Assembly (NCBI GenBank): GCA_031292255.1
Contig: JARLHN010000015.1
Span: 1-64,000, forward strand
Length of the DNA stretch: 64,000 bases
From: Oryzomonas sp.
Lineage (GTDB): Bacteria; Desulfobacterota; Desulfuromonadia; Geobacterales; Pseudopelobacteraceae
Reading direction: 5' to 3'
The position numbers and the translations under genes were made by a program. This document shows, one piece after another, positions 17,005 through 25,231 of this stretch; positions within the stretch are counted from its first letter, which is position 1, and each line of letters begins with the position of its first letter. A model generated the notes under the pieces. The model was not told the DNA's origin and did not search any database. It was given only the letters and a program-made list of their open reading frames with translations.

Positions 17005-18225
17005 ATGTCTGAAGAATTGTTCGAATCTGCAGAGCAGGAAAGCACGGGAGTGAGCCGCCGGAACTTCATCAAAACAGCGGCAGTGGTGGGAGCCAGTGTG
17101 CTGGCGGTTCAAGCCGTCGGACGCACTGAAGCCCATGCGGCGGAAGACGCGAAGAATGAAGCCAAGGCAGCATCGGCCGCCGCCGCGGGTGGTGGCGCCA
17201 AGAAGCTCTCCGATGTGCTCAAGACGGCCCGTGAAAAACTCTACCCCCGCTGCCGGGTCTGCCCCGAGTGCGACGGGGTGGCCTGTTCCGGCGAGGTGCC
17301 GGGTATGGGCGGCATCGGTTCGGGCAAGGCGTTCAGGAACAATCTCCAGGCCCTGGCCAAATACGAACTGAACATGCGGACCTTCCATGATGTGAAAGAC
17401 CCGGATACCTCCCTGACCCTGTTCGGTGTCAAGCTGACGATGCCGATCATGTCAGGTGTTACCGGTGGGACCACCTATAACATGGGGTTGAAGGGCAAGG
17501 TCACTGAAGAGGAGTATGCCGAAGGGATTATTGCCGGGTGCGCCAAGGCCGGCACCATGGGCTTCGCGGCGGATGGCATCGAAGATCCGCTCTCTGTTTA
17601 TGAAACCAGGCTGAAGATCGTGGCAAGATACAAAGGCCAGGCCCTGGCCCAGGTCAAGCCGCGCACCCAGGCAGAGATCATCAAGCGCGTTCGTCTGCTT
17701 GAGGCGGCTGGAGTACCGGCCTTTGCCATCGATATCGATTCTGCCGGCCGTGCGGCGCGCGCCCTCCCGGGGCAGACCGTGGAGCCCAAGACTTTGAAGC
17801 AACTTCGTGAAATCGCTAAATCCACCAAGCTGCCGTTTCTGATCAAGGGCGTCATGACACCCGAGGAAGCACTTATGGCGCTCGAAGCCGGCGCTGCCGG
17901 GATAGTGGTGTCGAACCACGGTGGCCGGGTTTTGGACCACACGCCGGGAACATCCCAGGTACTGCCTGCCATTGCCGACAAAGTCAAGGGGAGGATGATC
18001 ATCCTGGCCGACGGCGGGGTGCGCTACGGTGCTGATGTCCTGAAGTTGCTGGCCCTGGGCGCCAATGCCGTCCTGGTCGGCCGCCCGCTGCTCAGGGGCT
18101 CCGTCGGCGGCGGCGCAGTCGGTGTGGCCCTCATGCTGAACAAGCTGCGGGATGAACTGGTCGTCTCCATGACCTTGACCGGCACCGCCGACGTGAAAAA
18201 GGTCAGCAGGAACATTTTGGCATAA
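17005..18225 (+). CDS. Tat-exported FMN-dependent alpha-hydroxyacid dehydrogenase-like protein
   Basis: This 406-residue protein starts with a twin-arginine signal (SRRNFIKTAAVVGASVLAVQA), then an Ala-rich linker. It next has a Cys cluster spaced C-X2-C-X2-C-X4-C (CRVCPECDGVAC). The TIM barrel carries family landmarks: FLIKGVMTPEEA (flavin Lys), SNHGGRVLDHTPGT (catalytic His and substrate Arg) and ILADGGVRYGADVLKLLALGA. AAAGGAGG lies 5 nt from the ATG, favouring it over the GTG one codon earlier. Lactate and glycolate oxidisers belong here, but a Tat-exported form with a Cys cluster is unusual. It heads a cluster with a triheme cytochrome, a binding protein and TatA, suggesting periplasmic oxidation with electrons passed to cytochromes (inference). 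Confidence 0.85.
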   Translation: MSEELFESAEQESTGVSRRNFIKTAAVVGASVLAVQAVGRTEAHAAEDAKNEAKAASAAAAGGGAKKLSDVLKTAREKLYPRCRVCPECDGVACSGEVPGMGGIGSGKAFRNNLQALAKYELNMRTFHDVKDPDTSLTLFGVKLTMPIMSGVTGGTTYNMGLKGKVTEEEYAEGIIAGCAKAGTMGFAADGIEDPLSVYETRLKIVARYKGQALAQVKPRTQAEIIKRVRLLEAAGVPAFAIDIDSAGRAARALPGQTVEPKTLKQLREIAKSTKLPFLIKGVMTPEEALMALEAGAAGIVVSNHGGRVLDHTPGTSQVLPAIADKVKGRMIILADGGVRYGADVLKLLALGANAVLVGRPLLRGSVGGGAVGVALMLNKLRDELVVSMTLTGTADVKKVSRNILA

Positions 18226-18315
18226 TCACACTTAAACGATGGGTGTGGCGGAGGATAGATCGGGGTGCACTCCGGTCCGTGGCTTCTTCGCCATGCCCAT
18301 CGTCAGGAGACACCA

Positions 18316-18615
18316 ATGCGAAACGGTATAACGTGTGTAATCATCCTGGCTGTCGGCGCCCTGGGCAGTGTAGTGTTCGCCACCAGCGACAAGGCCCTGC
18401 TGTACGGAGGGGCGGGACAGGGGAGAGTCATATTTGACGGAAGGCTCCACGCCTCCAGGGGGCTTGTATGCAAAGATTGCCACAGCGACATCTTTGAGAC
18501 GAAAAAGAAGGCGTTGATAACCATGGATGACCACTTCAGGCCCGTGGCTTGTTTTACCTGCCACGACGGCTCGAAGGTATTCAATGATTGCGAGAAGTGC
18601 CACCGTAAGTTCTGA
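18316..18615 (+). CDS. Periplasmic triheme c-type cytochrome (c7-like)
   Basis: A 99-residue protein with a signal peptide (NGITCVIILAVGALGSVVFA) and three CxxCH haem sites: CKDCH, CFTCH and CEKCH. The segment GRVIFDGRLHASRGLVCKDCH matches the c7-type triheme domain start. Extra His residues (HAS, DDHF) could be distal ligands, giving bis-His haems. The ATG at 18316 is preceded by CAGGAGA. It lies 90 bp after the FMN dehydrogenase gene and 51 bp before the binding-protein gene, consistent with an operon. It is a plausible electron acceptor for the dehydrogenase; this is inference. Confidence 0.88.
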   Translation: MRNGITCVIILAVGALGSVVFATSDKALLYGGAGQGRVIFDGRLHASRGLVCKDCHSDIFETKKKALITMDDHFRPVACFTCHDGSKVFNDCEKCHRKF

Positions 18616-18666
18616 TGCCGAGTCCCATTGCAATGTTAACCAACTCAGAGAGGATATGACCGTACT

Positions 18667-19425
18667 ATGAAAAATTTTTCTCGGTTGCAGAGTAGTATCC
18701 TGGCCGTTGCGATGATCTTCTGCCTGGCCCGGGCGGCCCTTGCCGAGGACGTCAAGCTTAACGGGGCGGCCAGCGTCGTCACGGACCTTGTTGCGCCGCA
18801 CCGGGCTCAGGTGGAAAAGGCCACCGGCTACAAGCTGGTCATTGACAAGAGCAATGCCGGCAAGGGCCTGATAGACCTTATCGATGGGAAATGCGACGCC
18901 GCCATGGCGTCGGCCTCGCTGGACGCCACCATGAAGGCGGCCAAGTCGGCCGGGCTCACCAAGGCGGTGCCGGACCTGAAGCTGCATGTCATCAAGAAAA
19001 CAGAGGTGGTCTTCATCGTGCACCCCTCCAATCCGGTCAAGAGCCTTACCTGGGAGCAGATCAAAGACATCCACACCGGCAAGATCTCCAATTGGAAGGA
19101 ATTGGGCGGCAAGGACCTGCCGATTACCGTCTATACCGACGCCAAAGCCAGCGCCACCCGTGGGCTGATCAAGCAAGTCGTCATGGCCGACAGCGAATAT
19201 GCGGCCGGTGCCAAGGCGGTAAGTTTCGTGAAAGAGGTGAACGACAGGGTGGCTACGGATGCCGGCGGCATCGGCGGGCTCGGTCTGGGATTCGTCGATC
19301 CGGCTCAGGTTGTCATTGTCGCCACCCAGAAGATCGAGCGGCCGCTGGGATTCATTACCGTTGGTGCGCCGTCGGCTACGATGCGGAAGATAATGGATGC
19401 CTTCAAGGCGGCAAGCAACAACTAG
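18667..19425 (+). CDS. PstS-like periplasmic substrate-binding protein
   Basis: A 252-residue exported protein with a signal peptide (SILAVAMIFCLARAALA). Residues ~25-250 follow the PBP_like (PstS-related) fold: LNGAASVVTDLVAPH, NAGKGLIDLIDGKCDAAMAS, then LTWEQIKDIHTGKISNWKELGG, the last being a hallmark of phosphate-binding-like proteins. No ABC permease or ATPase is adjacent, so it may act outside a classic importer. Its neighbours are a triheme cytochrome, a Tat-exported FMN enzyme and TatA. The ligand is unknown; phosphate or another oxyanion is possible by family. GAGGA lies upstream of the ATG with a slightly long spacing. Confidence 0.85.
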   Translation: MKNFSRLQSSILAVAMIFCLARAALAEDVKLNGAASVVTDLVAPHRAQVEKATGYKLVIDKSNAGKGLIDLIDGKCDAAMASASLDATMKAAKSAGLTKAVPDLKLHVIKKTEVVFIVHPSNPVKSLTWEQIKDIHTGKISNWKELGGKDLPITVYTDAKASATRGLIKQVVMADSEYAAGAKAVSFVKEVNDRVATDAGGIGGLGLGFVDPAQVVIVATQKIERPLGFITVGAPSATMRKIMDAFKAASNN

Positions 19426-19611
19426 TACCTGTAACGGTTATAAATACGGATAAAGTAGGTAGAAAATTTCTCACGCTTGCAGAATTGTGAACCGTACTCA
19501 ACTTGTAAATTACTGAATTTATAGATTATTAAATTTAGAATATAATAAGCTTAACTTATACAATGCTGTTTATATTCAGCCATATTCAAGCACAGTGAGG
19601 AAATAAAGTTT

Positions 19612-19785
19612 ATGTTTGGTTTTGGTATTCCAGAATTACTTATTATTGGCGCTATTGTGATGTTGATATTCGGCGTGGGAAAATTGCCGGAAATAGGCAG
19701 CTCTTTTGGTAAAGCCATTGATAATTTCAGGAAAGCTGCGGATGGTAAGGATATGGTAGAAATAAACCCAAAAAATGATGTTTAA
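19612..19785 (+). CDS. tatA: TatA/TatE-type twin-arginine translocase subunit
   Basis: A 57-residue protein: [20 protein letters not shown] as a single N-terminal transmembrane helix, then the hinge [22 protein letters not shown] as an amphipathic helix and a short tail. The FG-x-G-K-LP-E-x-G motif is diagnostic of TatA/E. GAGGA stands ~9 nt upstream. It follows the binding-protein gene by 186 bp and belongs to the neighbourhood of the Tat-signal FMN dehydrogenase at 17005, suggesting a dedicated or co-expressed translocase component. The tatC of this window is 17 kb away (36285-37136), so the Tat genes are scattered. Confidence 0.9.
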   Translation: MFGFGIPELLIIGAIVMLIFGVGKLPEIGSSFGKAIDNFRKAADGKDMVEINPKNDV

Positions 19786-19797
19786 AATTGTGGGCAA

Positions 19798-19890
19798 TTA
19801 TAGGTTCCTTGCCGACAACTCAGCCGACATCATCTGGCGTCTCGGCCCGGACCCGAGACTTCCCGCCGGTGGCCAACCTTTACGACCAAA
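19798..19890 (+). pseudogene. PAS-domain remnant
   Basis: Directly after tatA one frame reads NYRFLADNSADIIWRL followed by GPDPRLPAGG. This resembles the start of PAS sensor domains (Y-R-x-L-A-[ED]-N-[AS]-x-D-[VI]-I-W-x-L). The frame stops at 'AAATTATGA' soon after, with no start codon or kinase domain. It is most likely debris of a sensor protein. The match is short, so confidence is modest. Confidence 0.4.
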
Positions 19891-19959
19891 ATTATGAAAA
19901 TATCCTGTTCAATGTGGTAGATGATGCGATAATTGCTTGTCCTTACACGTTACGCAAAC

Positions 19960-19986
19960 AAAAAGAGACCGGTTTTCACCGGCCTC
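19960..19986 (-). terminator. Rho-independent terminator of the repeat lipoprotein gene
   Basis: On the minus strand a 9-bp stem (GAGGCCGGT / ACCGGTCTC, one G-T wobble) with a GAAA loop is followed by TTTTTG. It lies 31 bp after the stop codon of the gene at 20018-20968. Confidence 0.85.
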
Positions 19987-20017
19987 CTCGGAACATAGTC
20001 TTTTTCAACTCACATGC

Positions 20018-20968
20018 TTAATTTGTTCTTGGAGTCGTTGTCGTAGCCTTCTTCTTTTTCTTGGTTTTCGGAGGTGGTGCCTGCTCAGCGGCGGCAGCGT
20101 CCGCCTCAATCTGTTTAAGTGCAGCAGCATCCGCAGCAGCTTTGTCGGCAGCAACTTTCTGCGCAGCGGCAGCATCCGCGGCAGCCTTATCATCCGCAGC
20201 TTTCTGTGCAGCGGCAGCATCCGCAGCAGCTTTTTCGGCGGCAGCCTTCTCAGCGGCCGCTTTCTCGGCAGCCGCTTTCTCCGCAGCTGCCTTTTCAGCA
20301 GCGGCTTTCTCGGCGGCAGCCTTCTCCGCAGCAGCTTTTTCGGCGGCGGCCTTTTCAGCGGCAGCTTTCTCGGCAGCGGCCTTTTCAGCAGCAGCCTTCA
20401 TTTCAGCCGCTTTGTCAGCAGCCTTCACTTCTACACCGGCAGCAGTGATCGCAGTGAAAAAGTCGGTATAGAAGACAGGGTCCGTGATATTGCCTTCCTT
20501 CGTGACAACGGTCTGATACTCGGTACCTGTCGGTATAATTGGAATTATCCAAAGAAGATGCCACCAAGTTGTCCATTGGCGATGGAGGATTGTCTGCTGG
20601 CTCGCAGAGAGCGTTAACGATACAGCTTGTGGGCCATTATCAAAGATGTATGCGGAAGTACTGATATTATACGATTGTTCAGGTATTGCCGGGTCTTGGA
20701 AATTACGGCTTGCTTTTATCAAACCAGAGGTCAGATCGATATTATCAATTGAAAATCCTTGATGAACTAGTACTTGTTTAGTTACACGTATCGCTTGAGA
20801 CACTGTCAGATCAAGTTGCTTTGAATTGCCAACTAGTGCCGTCTTGTCAGAGAATGCCATCTGGTGACCTGCTGGACCAGCACAGCCAGTTACTACTGCA
20901 CTTATCAATGATAATACCAGAGTGAATACCATAAGCTTCGATACTGAACTTCTTGACAACACGTGCAT
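20018..20968 (-). CDS. Lipoprotein with TolA-like Ala-Glu-Lys repeats
   Basis: A 316-residue protein starting MHVLSRSSVSKLMVF, with a lipobox at LISAVVTGC. I chose 20968 because GGAGG stands 7 nt upstream. Residues ~30-180 are a folded part with one hydrophobic stretch (WWHLLWIIPIIPTG). Residues ~185-250 are about eleven AAAEK pentads, followed by AAADAAAAQK variants and a Lys-rich tail (PPPKTKKKKKATTTTP). The repeats predict a long rigid helix as in TolA, and the basic tail might bind peptidoglycan or nucleic acid. It is single, with its own terminator. I do not recognise the N-terminal domain. Confidence 0.8.
   Translation of the reverse strand: MHVLSRSSVSKLMVFTLVLSLISAVVTGCAGPAGHQMAFSDKTALVGNSKQLDLTVSQAIRVTKQVLVHQGFSIDNIDLTSGLIKASRNFQDPAIPEQSYNISTSAYIFDNGPQAVSLTLSASQQTILHRQWTTWWHLLWIIPIIPTGTEYQTVVTKEGNITDPVFYTDFFTAITAAGVEVKAADKAAEMKAAAEKAAAEKAAAEKAAAEKAAAEKAAAEKAAAEKAAAEKAAAEKAAAEKAAAEKAAADAAAAQKAADDKAAADAAAAQKVAADKAAADAAALKQIEADAAAAEQAPPPKTKKKKKATTTTPRTN
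20217..20400 (-). repeat. 15-bp coding minisatellite (AAAEK repeats)
   Basis: About eleven imperfect 15-bp units inside the lipoprotein gene encode AAAEK pentads. Third-position differences between units show that the array is not a recent slippage product. The + strand shows a long spurious open frame (Ser/Ala-rich) because of the repeat. Confidence 0.85.
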
Positions 20969-21781
20969 AAGCCATCCTCCAAACTCAGAATATTGATGCA
21001 ACCATGTTCCCAGTAATAAATTAATCCCATTTTTATCATATTAACAATATAGGTTCAACAGTCAAAAACATTTTTTACGGCACTCAATAAAGCCCTTAAA
21101 AATAAAAATACACAAACGTCGCATTTTAATTACTATTTCGTGGAGTCAGGCAGCGGGTTCCAAGTTGACAACCTGAAAAGTCGATCCATCGTCGATAATG
21201 AGTAAAGCGTCCACCTTGGAGGCGTTGGTTTGCTGCTTGAGAGCTGGCCTTGAAAACAAACTTGGCAGCTTGGAGACCCTGCTGGGTGCCCACATCCACA
21301 TTTAAGGCCGGCGGTGCGGCATCGGTAAAGAAAGACAAGGTCGCCGGACAGCGGGACAAAAAAGACAGGGAGCAGCAATGGGCAAGCTACTGCAAGGCTG
21401 CCTGAACGACACATAAAGTTCAATCAGGCGACCTCACCTGTTTCGACTGGACTGGATGCTACAACAGATGCGTTGCAAAGCAAGCTAAAAAATAGTTACA
21501 TTCAAACCTTTGCCCGGCCTCAAAATTCACCGCCTGATCCGGTACATACCCCGCCTTGCCATCGGCGAGCGCCGGCACCTCAATAATCCGCCTCCCCAAA
21601 ATGTACTATCTAAAGAAAGCTCCGACACCGGATCTCTGTGGAGAAACGCAGCACTGCCGAAAATTTTATTAGCATTATGGGCTGTTTTTATTGGCATTAT
21701 GGGCTGTCGTTAATTACCTACAGCGAACTCTTGCTTTATTTGCTATGTATACTAGGTCAAGGATGACAGCGGGGGGATAAT
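20969..21781. other. AT-rich intergenic region with repeat copy A, no supported gene
   Basis: These 813 bp contain repeat copy A (21144-21290) and several short open frames without ribosome binding sites. One minus-strand stretch reads RIIEVPALADGKAGYVPDQA around 21520-21580, which looks like a fragment of something once coding, but I cannot assign it. I see no promoter or RNA gene of known type. Confidence 0.5.
21144..21290. repeat. Diverged ~147-bp repeat, copy A
   Basis: Shares with 22690-22836 the blocks GTCGATCCATCGT, ATGAGTAA, CTTGGAGGCG and AGCTGGCCTTGAAAACAA in the same order and spacing. The two copies are in the same orientation and flank the HTH-receiver gene. Frames in both copies read F-K-A-S-x-Q-A-x-N-Q-R-L-Q on the minus strand, so the ancestor may have been coding. 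Confidence 0.7.
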
Positions 21782-22471
21782 TTGACGATTGAAGAGGCAT
21801 TTGGCATCGTAATTCGGAGACTGCGGAGGGAACGGATGCTCTCTCAGGACAAGCTATCATCAATCAGTATGGTAGACCGAGCTTTTATCTCAAATATCGA
21901 GGGAGGGAAACAACAGCCAAGCCTCATCACCATTTTCGAGCTTGCCAATGCATTGAATGTTACCACGTCCAGCATTATGGTTGAGGTGGAGTTTTTATTG
22001 AAAATAAATTGCCCCGAAATACTCAAAAACAACCAGGACGGTAACTTAGCCTGGTTACACAACTTGGAGATTATGATGACGGGAATTTTGGAAGAGTTTC
22101 GTGGCAATGAAACGATACTCATAGTAGATGATGAACTTCAACTACGCGAGATGCTCTCATGTTTTCTGTCTAATTACGGTTACAACGTAATTTGTGCCAA
22201 TGATGGTCATGATGCAATAGAAATATACAAACAAAACATTGAATCAATAAGGCTTTCTATTATGGATATTGTCATGCCACGTAAGGATGGCATTACGGCA
22301 TCAAAAGAAATAAAAGAGTTAAATCCAGGCGCAATAATATTGTTTATCAGTGGGTATAGTCCAAGCTATTTAACCAAGACAGATGATATCGATCTCATAC
22401 AAAAGCCGTTTTCACCTATTGAAATAATCAAAAAAGTCAGGGCGAGCCTTGATTTAAGCCGCTCTTGCTGA
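21782..22471 (+). CDS. XRE-type HTH fused to a C-terminal receiver domain
   Basis: This 229-residue protein has the reverse of the usual order. Residues ~5-70 are a HTH_3 (Cro/C1) domain (LRRERMLSQDKLSSIS, FISNIEGGKQQPSLITI). Residues ~108-225 are a receiver with LIVDDE, the phospho-acceptor in SIMDIVMPRKDG, and IQKPFSP. The start is TTG at 21782, after a GGGGGG stretch 7 nt upstream; the next Met would remove half of the HTH. The gene is visibly more AT-rich than its neighbours and lies between two diverged repeats, which suggests horizontal acquisition. No kinase is adjacent; it may be a one-gene regulator served by an orphan kinase. Confidence 0.85.
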   Translation: MTIEEAFGIVIRRLRRERMLSQDKLSSISMVDRAFISNIEGGKQQPSLITIFELANALNVTTSSIMVEVEFLLKINCPEILKNNQDGNLAWLHNLEIMMTGILEEFRGNETILIVDDELQLREMLSCFLSNYGYNVICANDGHDAIEIYKQNIESIRLSIMDIVMPRKDGITASKEIKELNPGAIILFISGYSPSYLTKTDDIDLIQKPFSPIEIIKKVRASLDLSRSC

Positions 22472-22928
22472 ATTATGACATTAGGATGGAAGATATTCAA
22501 GCCCAAGCTCTGATCCGTTTTCAGCCTCGTGGATGCATTTTCTGAGCCGCCCCATACCCGGACCATCTGTCTTGATTTTCAGTTCGTCGCAGCCTGTCAG
22601 GAACGCGAAATTCACCGACAGTAGATTCGCATTGCTCCCACTTTCTGCGCTGATCTCCGGATTTGCCCTCTGACCCTCGCGGCATGCAGCGGGTCAGGCT
22701 TCCCCGTTGACAAATTGTAAGGTCGATCCATCGTTACTGATGAGTAACGTGTCGATCTTGGAGGCGCTGATTTGGTGCCTGCAAGCTGGCCTTGAAAACA
22801 ATCTTCGCATCTTGGAAGGCCCCACTGGTTAAACAATACAGGAAATAGACAAGGGATATGATTAAAACTCGTGGCATTTCCGCCGGATGTGAAATGTCGG
22901 GTCGCGGGTAGGCATGGGCAGGCAATGA
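22472..22928. other. Intergenic region with repeat copy B
   Basis: Between the HTH-receiver gene and the tRNA terminator. A minus-strand stretch ending at 22481 reads LKIKTDGPGMGRLRKC then IHEAENGSELGLEYLPS, an orderly-looking C-terminus without a start or ribosome binding site; I cannot name it. The rest is repeat copy B. Confidence 0.45.
22690..22836. repeat. Diverged ~147-bp repeat, copy B
   Basis: Second copy of the repeat at 21144-21290, same orientation, sharing GTTGACAA, GTCGATCCATCGT, ATGAGTAA, CTTGGAGGCG and CTGGCCTTGAAAACAA. The copies lie ~1.5 kb apart. Confidence 0.7.
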
Positions 22929-22964
22929 AAACGCCCGGCAGCTTTGACAGCTTGCCGGGCGTTT
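22929..22964 (-). terminator. Terminator downstream of tRNA-Met
   Basis: A perfect 12-bp stem, AAACGCCCGGCA / TGCCGGGCGTTT, with a 12-nt loop, 8 bp beyond the tRNA 3' end. The A and T ends make it usable from both strands. Confidence 0.85.
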
Positions 22965-22971
22965 CATTAAT

Positions 22972-23048
22972 TGGTGGCGGTGCAGGGACTTGAACCCCGG
23001 ACATTACGGATATGAGCCGTATGCTCTAACCAGCTGAGCTACACCGCC
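22972..23048 (-). tRNA. tRNA-Met (CAT anticodon)
   Basis: A complete 77-nt cloverleaf with encoded CCA on the minus strand. Acceptor GGCGGTG pairs with CACCGCC, the D arm is GCTCAGCTGGTTAGAGC, the anticodon loop CTCATAT is closed by ACGG/CCGT, and the T arm is CCGGGGTTCAAGTCCCTG. CAT could also belong to tRNA-Ile2, which needs lysidine modification. The first base pair G-C excludes initiator tRNA, and overall similarity favours elongator Met. Confidence 0.9.
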
Positions 23049-23122
23049 GTGGTCATTGAGTAAGGTCTTACTTTTTAATTCATCCGCGTCACGATTGTCA
23101 AGATAAAATATGCAGTGACGGG

Positions 23123-25231
23123 TCATTTTCCGATCCCCGTCACCGTCTCCGTTCCAATCCCGGCCGCAGCCCCTGTTCCCGCCCCGGATGTCAGCCCTTC
23201 CAGGGTAAAGTTGATGTGAAAGGAAAAAGGGTTCCCGGGACGGTTGGAGATGGAGGAGACGATGCTCCAGCATTTTTGGCGGTATTCGACGGTATAGATC
23301 GATTCGAGAAAATCGTGGCGATCGAAGGAGTAGCGGGCGGCATAGGCCAACACCCATGGCTTGAAGAACTTGGTGGTGAGCTTACCCTCCATGTAGTCCA
23401 CCTGGTCACGGGAAAAACGGTAGCTCAGCACGGCGCTGTCTCCCTTCTTGTCGTCCATCTCCACGCCCGGTGCCGCGCTTGAGATGTAGTTGCCGTAAAG
23501 GTTGTAACGGGCGTCGAAGTTCAGCTTTACCTGGGGATGCACCCATGTCTCGGATTCCAGCATCAGATCGGTCCAGGGGCGGTTGACATCGACCATGGTC
23601 AACAGGTCGCGCCGCGTCCCGTCAATGCTGTACCCCTGGGTCAGCTTGATGCGCGAGATATCGCGGTAGGTCGTGATGTCGCCGGTCTGGAATTTTCCCC
23701 CCAGGAAGCTGGTCACGGATGCATAGATGATGTTCTGCGGGATGAGGCGGTCGCTATAGTCGTAGAAGGGGAGCCTTGTCTGGTCTTGGCTTGGGGCATA
23801 GGTGTAGTACAGCTCCGGGGTGAGCTCATGGCGCAGCTTCTTGAGGGAGGGGCCGTCAACATCGTAGATCCGGCTGATCGATGTGGAGGCGCGGGCACCC
23901 ACCTCGGGCAGCAGGTCGCCGTCCTCCGGCCGTGTCCCGGTGCCGGCCGTGTTCTGAGTGTTGTAGCCGCGCAGATGCAGGCCGGCATAGGCCGAAGTGT
24001 TCAGGTAGCCGCGCAGGCCGGTTACGAGCGTCACGCGCGGAAAGGCGCTCACGCGCTGGCCGATGGGATCGACCTCCCGGTACAGGTTGTCAAAGCTGGA
24101 ATCAAGGTCGAAATAGACCGGGGCAAAAGGGATTTGCTGGCGGACTCCGGCCAGCGAGATATTCGGCAGGGTTTGGACGGTATGGCTGTTATCCAAGGTG
24201 TACAGGTTCTCTACCAAGCGCAGGTCGCCCGAAAGGGCGTAATTTTGCCAGGTTTTCAGTGCATTGACGACGCTTTCGTTGGACTGGCGGTTGTAGTCGC
24301 CGCTCTTTTCCCCGTAATCTGCCAGGAAGCTTTTGTCACTGGTCAGGTTGATATCCATCCGCAGGTTCATGTCCGGGGAGAAGATCTCCTTGTGGGTCGT
24401 GGTGACTTCGCCACGCCAATGCTCTTTGAGGATGTCATAGATCAGGTAACCGCTGAAATGCCCTTCGCTGCCCCGTGTGCGGATATAGCGATAATCCACG
24501 CCGGTGCCGACGCCGCGCTTGGTCTCCATATCGAGATCGAGCAGCAAGTCCTGGCTGGGGGAAATGACCAGGTAGAGCGGGATGTCCAGTTGGGCGCCGC
24601 GGTTGGCGGAGTAGCCGATCTTGGGCAAGAGAAGCCCGCTTTTGCGTTCCCGCACGACCGGAAAGGCCATCCAGGGAAGATAGAGAACAGGCACATCCCT
24701 GATGTAAAAAGTCACATCCCTTCCGATTGCATACCCCAGCAGGTTGACGTCGAGCCGCTCTGCGCTGAATTTCCAGCTTGGATCGGGAAAGTCGCAGGTG
24801 GTAAACTCAGTGGTGATGAACACCGTCTCGTTATCGTTGATCCTCGTGACCTTTTCGCCGGTAAAGGTGATATTGGACGTGGCGGAGTTGAGAACACCTT
24901 TTTCCAATTCCCCACGTCCGGTGTCCATATTCAGTGTGAGGGCTGTGCCCTTCATGGTCTCATCGCCTTTTTTGACGATTACATTGCCGGTGGCGTACAT
25001 TACCCTTGTTTTGCGGTGGTAGGTCGCCTTGTCGGACGTGAGGGTCATGCCATCCCATATGATCTTCACGTTGCCGGTGGCAATGAATATCTCATTGGCC
25101 GTATCCTGGGTCATGGCATCGGAGTGGATTGAGATGTTGCCATCGGATGGTGTGGGGACGGCCCCATGGCAGAGGGAGATTGGGAACCATGCCAGGCAGG
25201 CCAGCAGTATGAACAGGCGTGTCGGCGTCAC
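23123..25231 (-). CDS. lptD: LPS-assembly outer membrane protein LptD
   Basis: This 702-residue protein has a signal peptide (LFILLACLAWFPISLCHGA) and an N-terminal OstA/LptA-like beta-jellyroll (~35-130, with TGNVKIIWDGMTLTSDKATY and YATGNVIVKKGD). The long C-terminal barrel contains the conserved PVLYLPWMAFPV, KSGLLLPKIGYSANRGAQ and QQIPFAPVYFDLDS. It inserts lipopolysaccharide into the outer leaflet with LptE. The start is GTG at 25231, overlapping the folC stop by one base (TAGTG), so translation is coupled. It closes the trpA-accD-folC-lptD series. The two periplasmic Cys pairs of E. coli LptD are not obvious here. Confidence 0.95.
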   Translation of the reverse strand: MTPTRLFILLACLAWFPISLCHGAVPTPSDGNISIHSDAMTQDTANEIFIATGNVKIIWDGMTLTSDKATYHRKTRVMYATGNVIVKKGDETMKGTALTLNMDTGRGELEKGVLNSATSNITFTGEKVTRINDNETVFITTEFTTCDFPDPSWKFSAERLDVNLLGYAIGRDVTFYIRDVPVLYLPWMAFPVVRERKSGLLLPKIGYSANRGAQLDIPLYLVISPSQDLLLDLDMETKRGVGTGVDYRYIRTRGSEGHFSGYLIYDILKEHWRGEVTTTHKEIFSPDMNLRMDINLTSDKSFLADYGEKSGDYNRQSNESVVNALKTWQNYALSGDLRLVENLYTLDNSHTVQTLPNISLAGVRQQIPFAPVYFDLDSSFDNLYREVDPIGQRVSAFPRVTLVTGLRGYLNTSAYAGLHLRGYNTQNTAGTGTRPEDGDLLPEVGARASTSISRIYDVDGPSLKKLRHELTPELYYTYAPSQDQTRLPFYDYSDRLIPQNIIYASVTSFLGGKFQTGDITTYRDISRIKLTQGYSIDGTRRDLLTMVDVNRPWTDLMLESETWVHPQVKLNFDARYNLYGNYISSAAPGVEMDDKKGDSAVLSYRFSRDQVDYMEGKLTTKFFKPWVLAYAARYSFDRHDFLESIYTVEYRQKCWSIVSSISNRPGNPFSFHINFTLEGLTSGAGTGAAAGIGTETVTGIGK

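Noticed and set aside
20061-20471. Ser/Ala-rich plus-strand frame, and an array-like look suggesting CRISPR
   Set aside because: It is the complement of AAAEK coding repeats; units of 15 bp without spacers, so neither gene nor CRISPR.
23537-25132. 531-codon plus-strand frame
   Set aside because: Antisense to lptD, which has clear family motifs.
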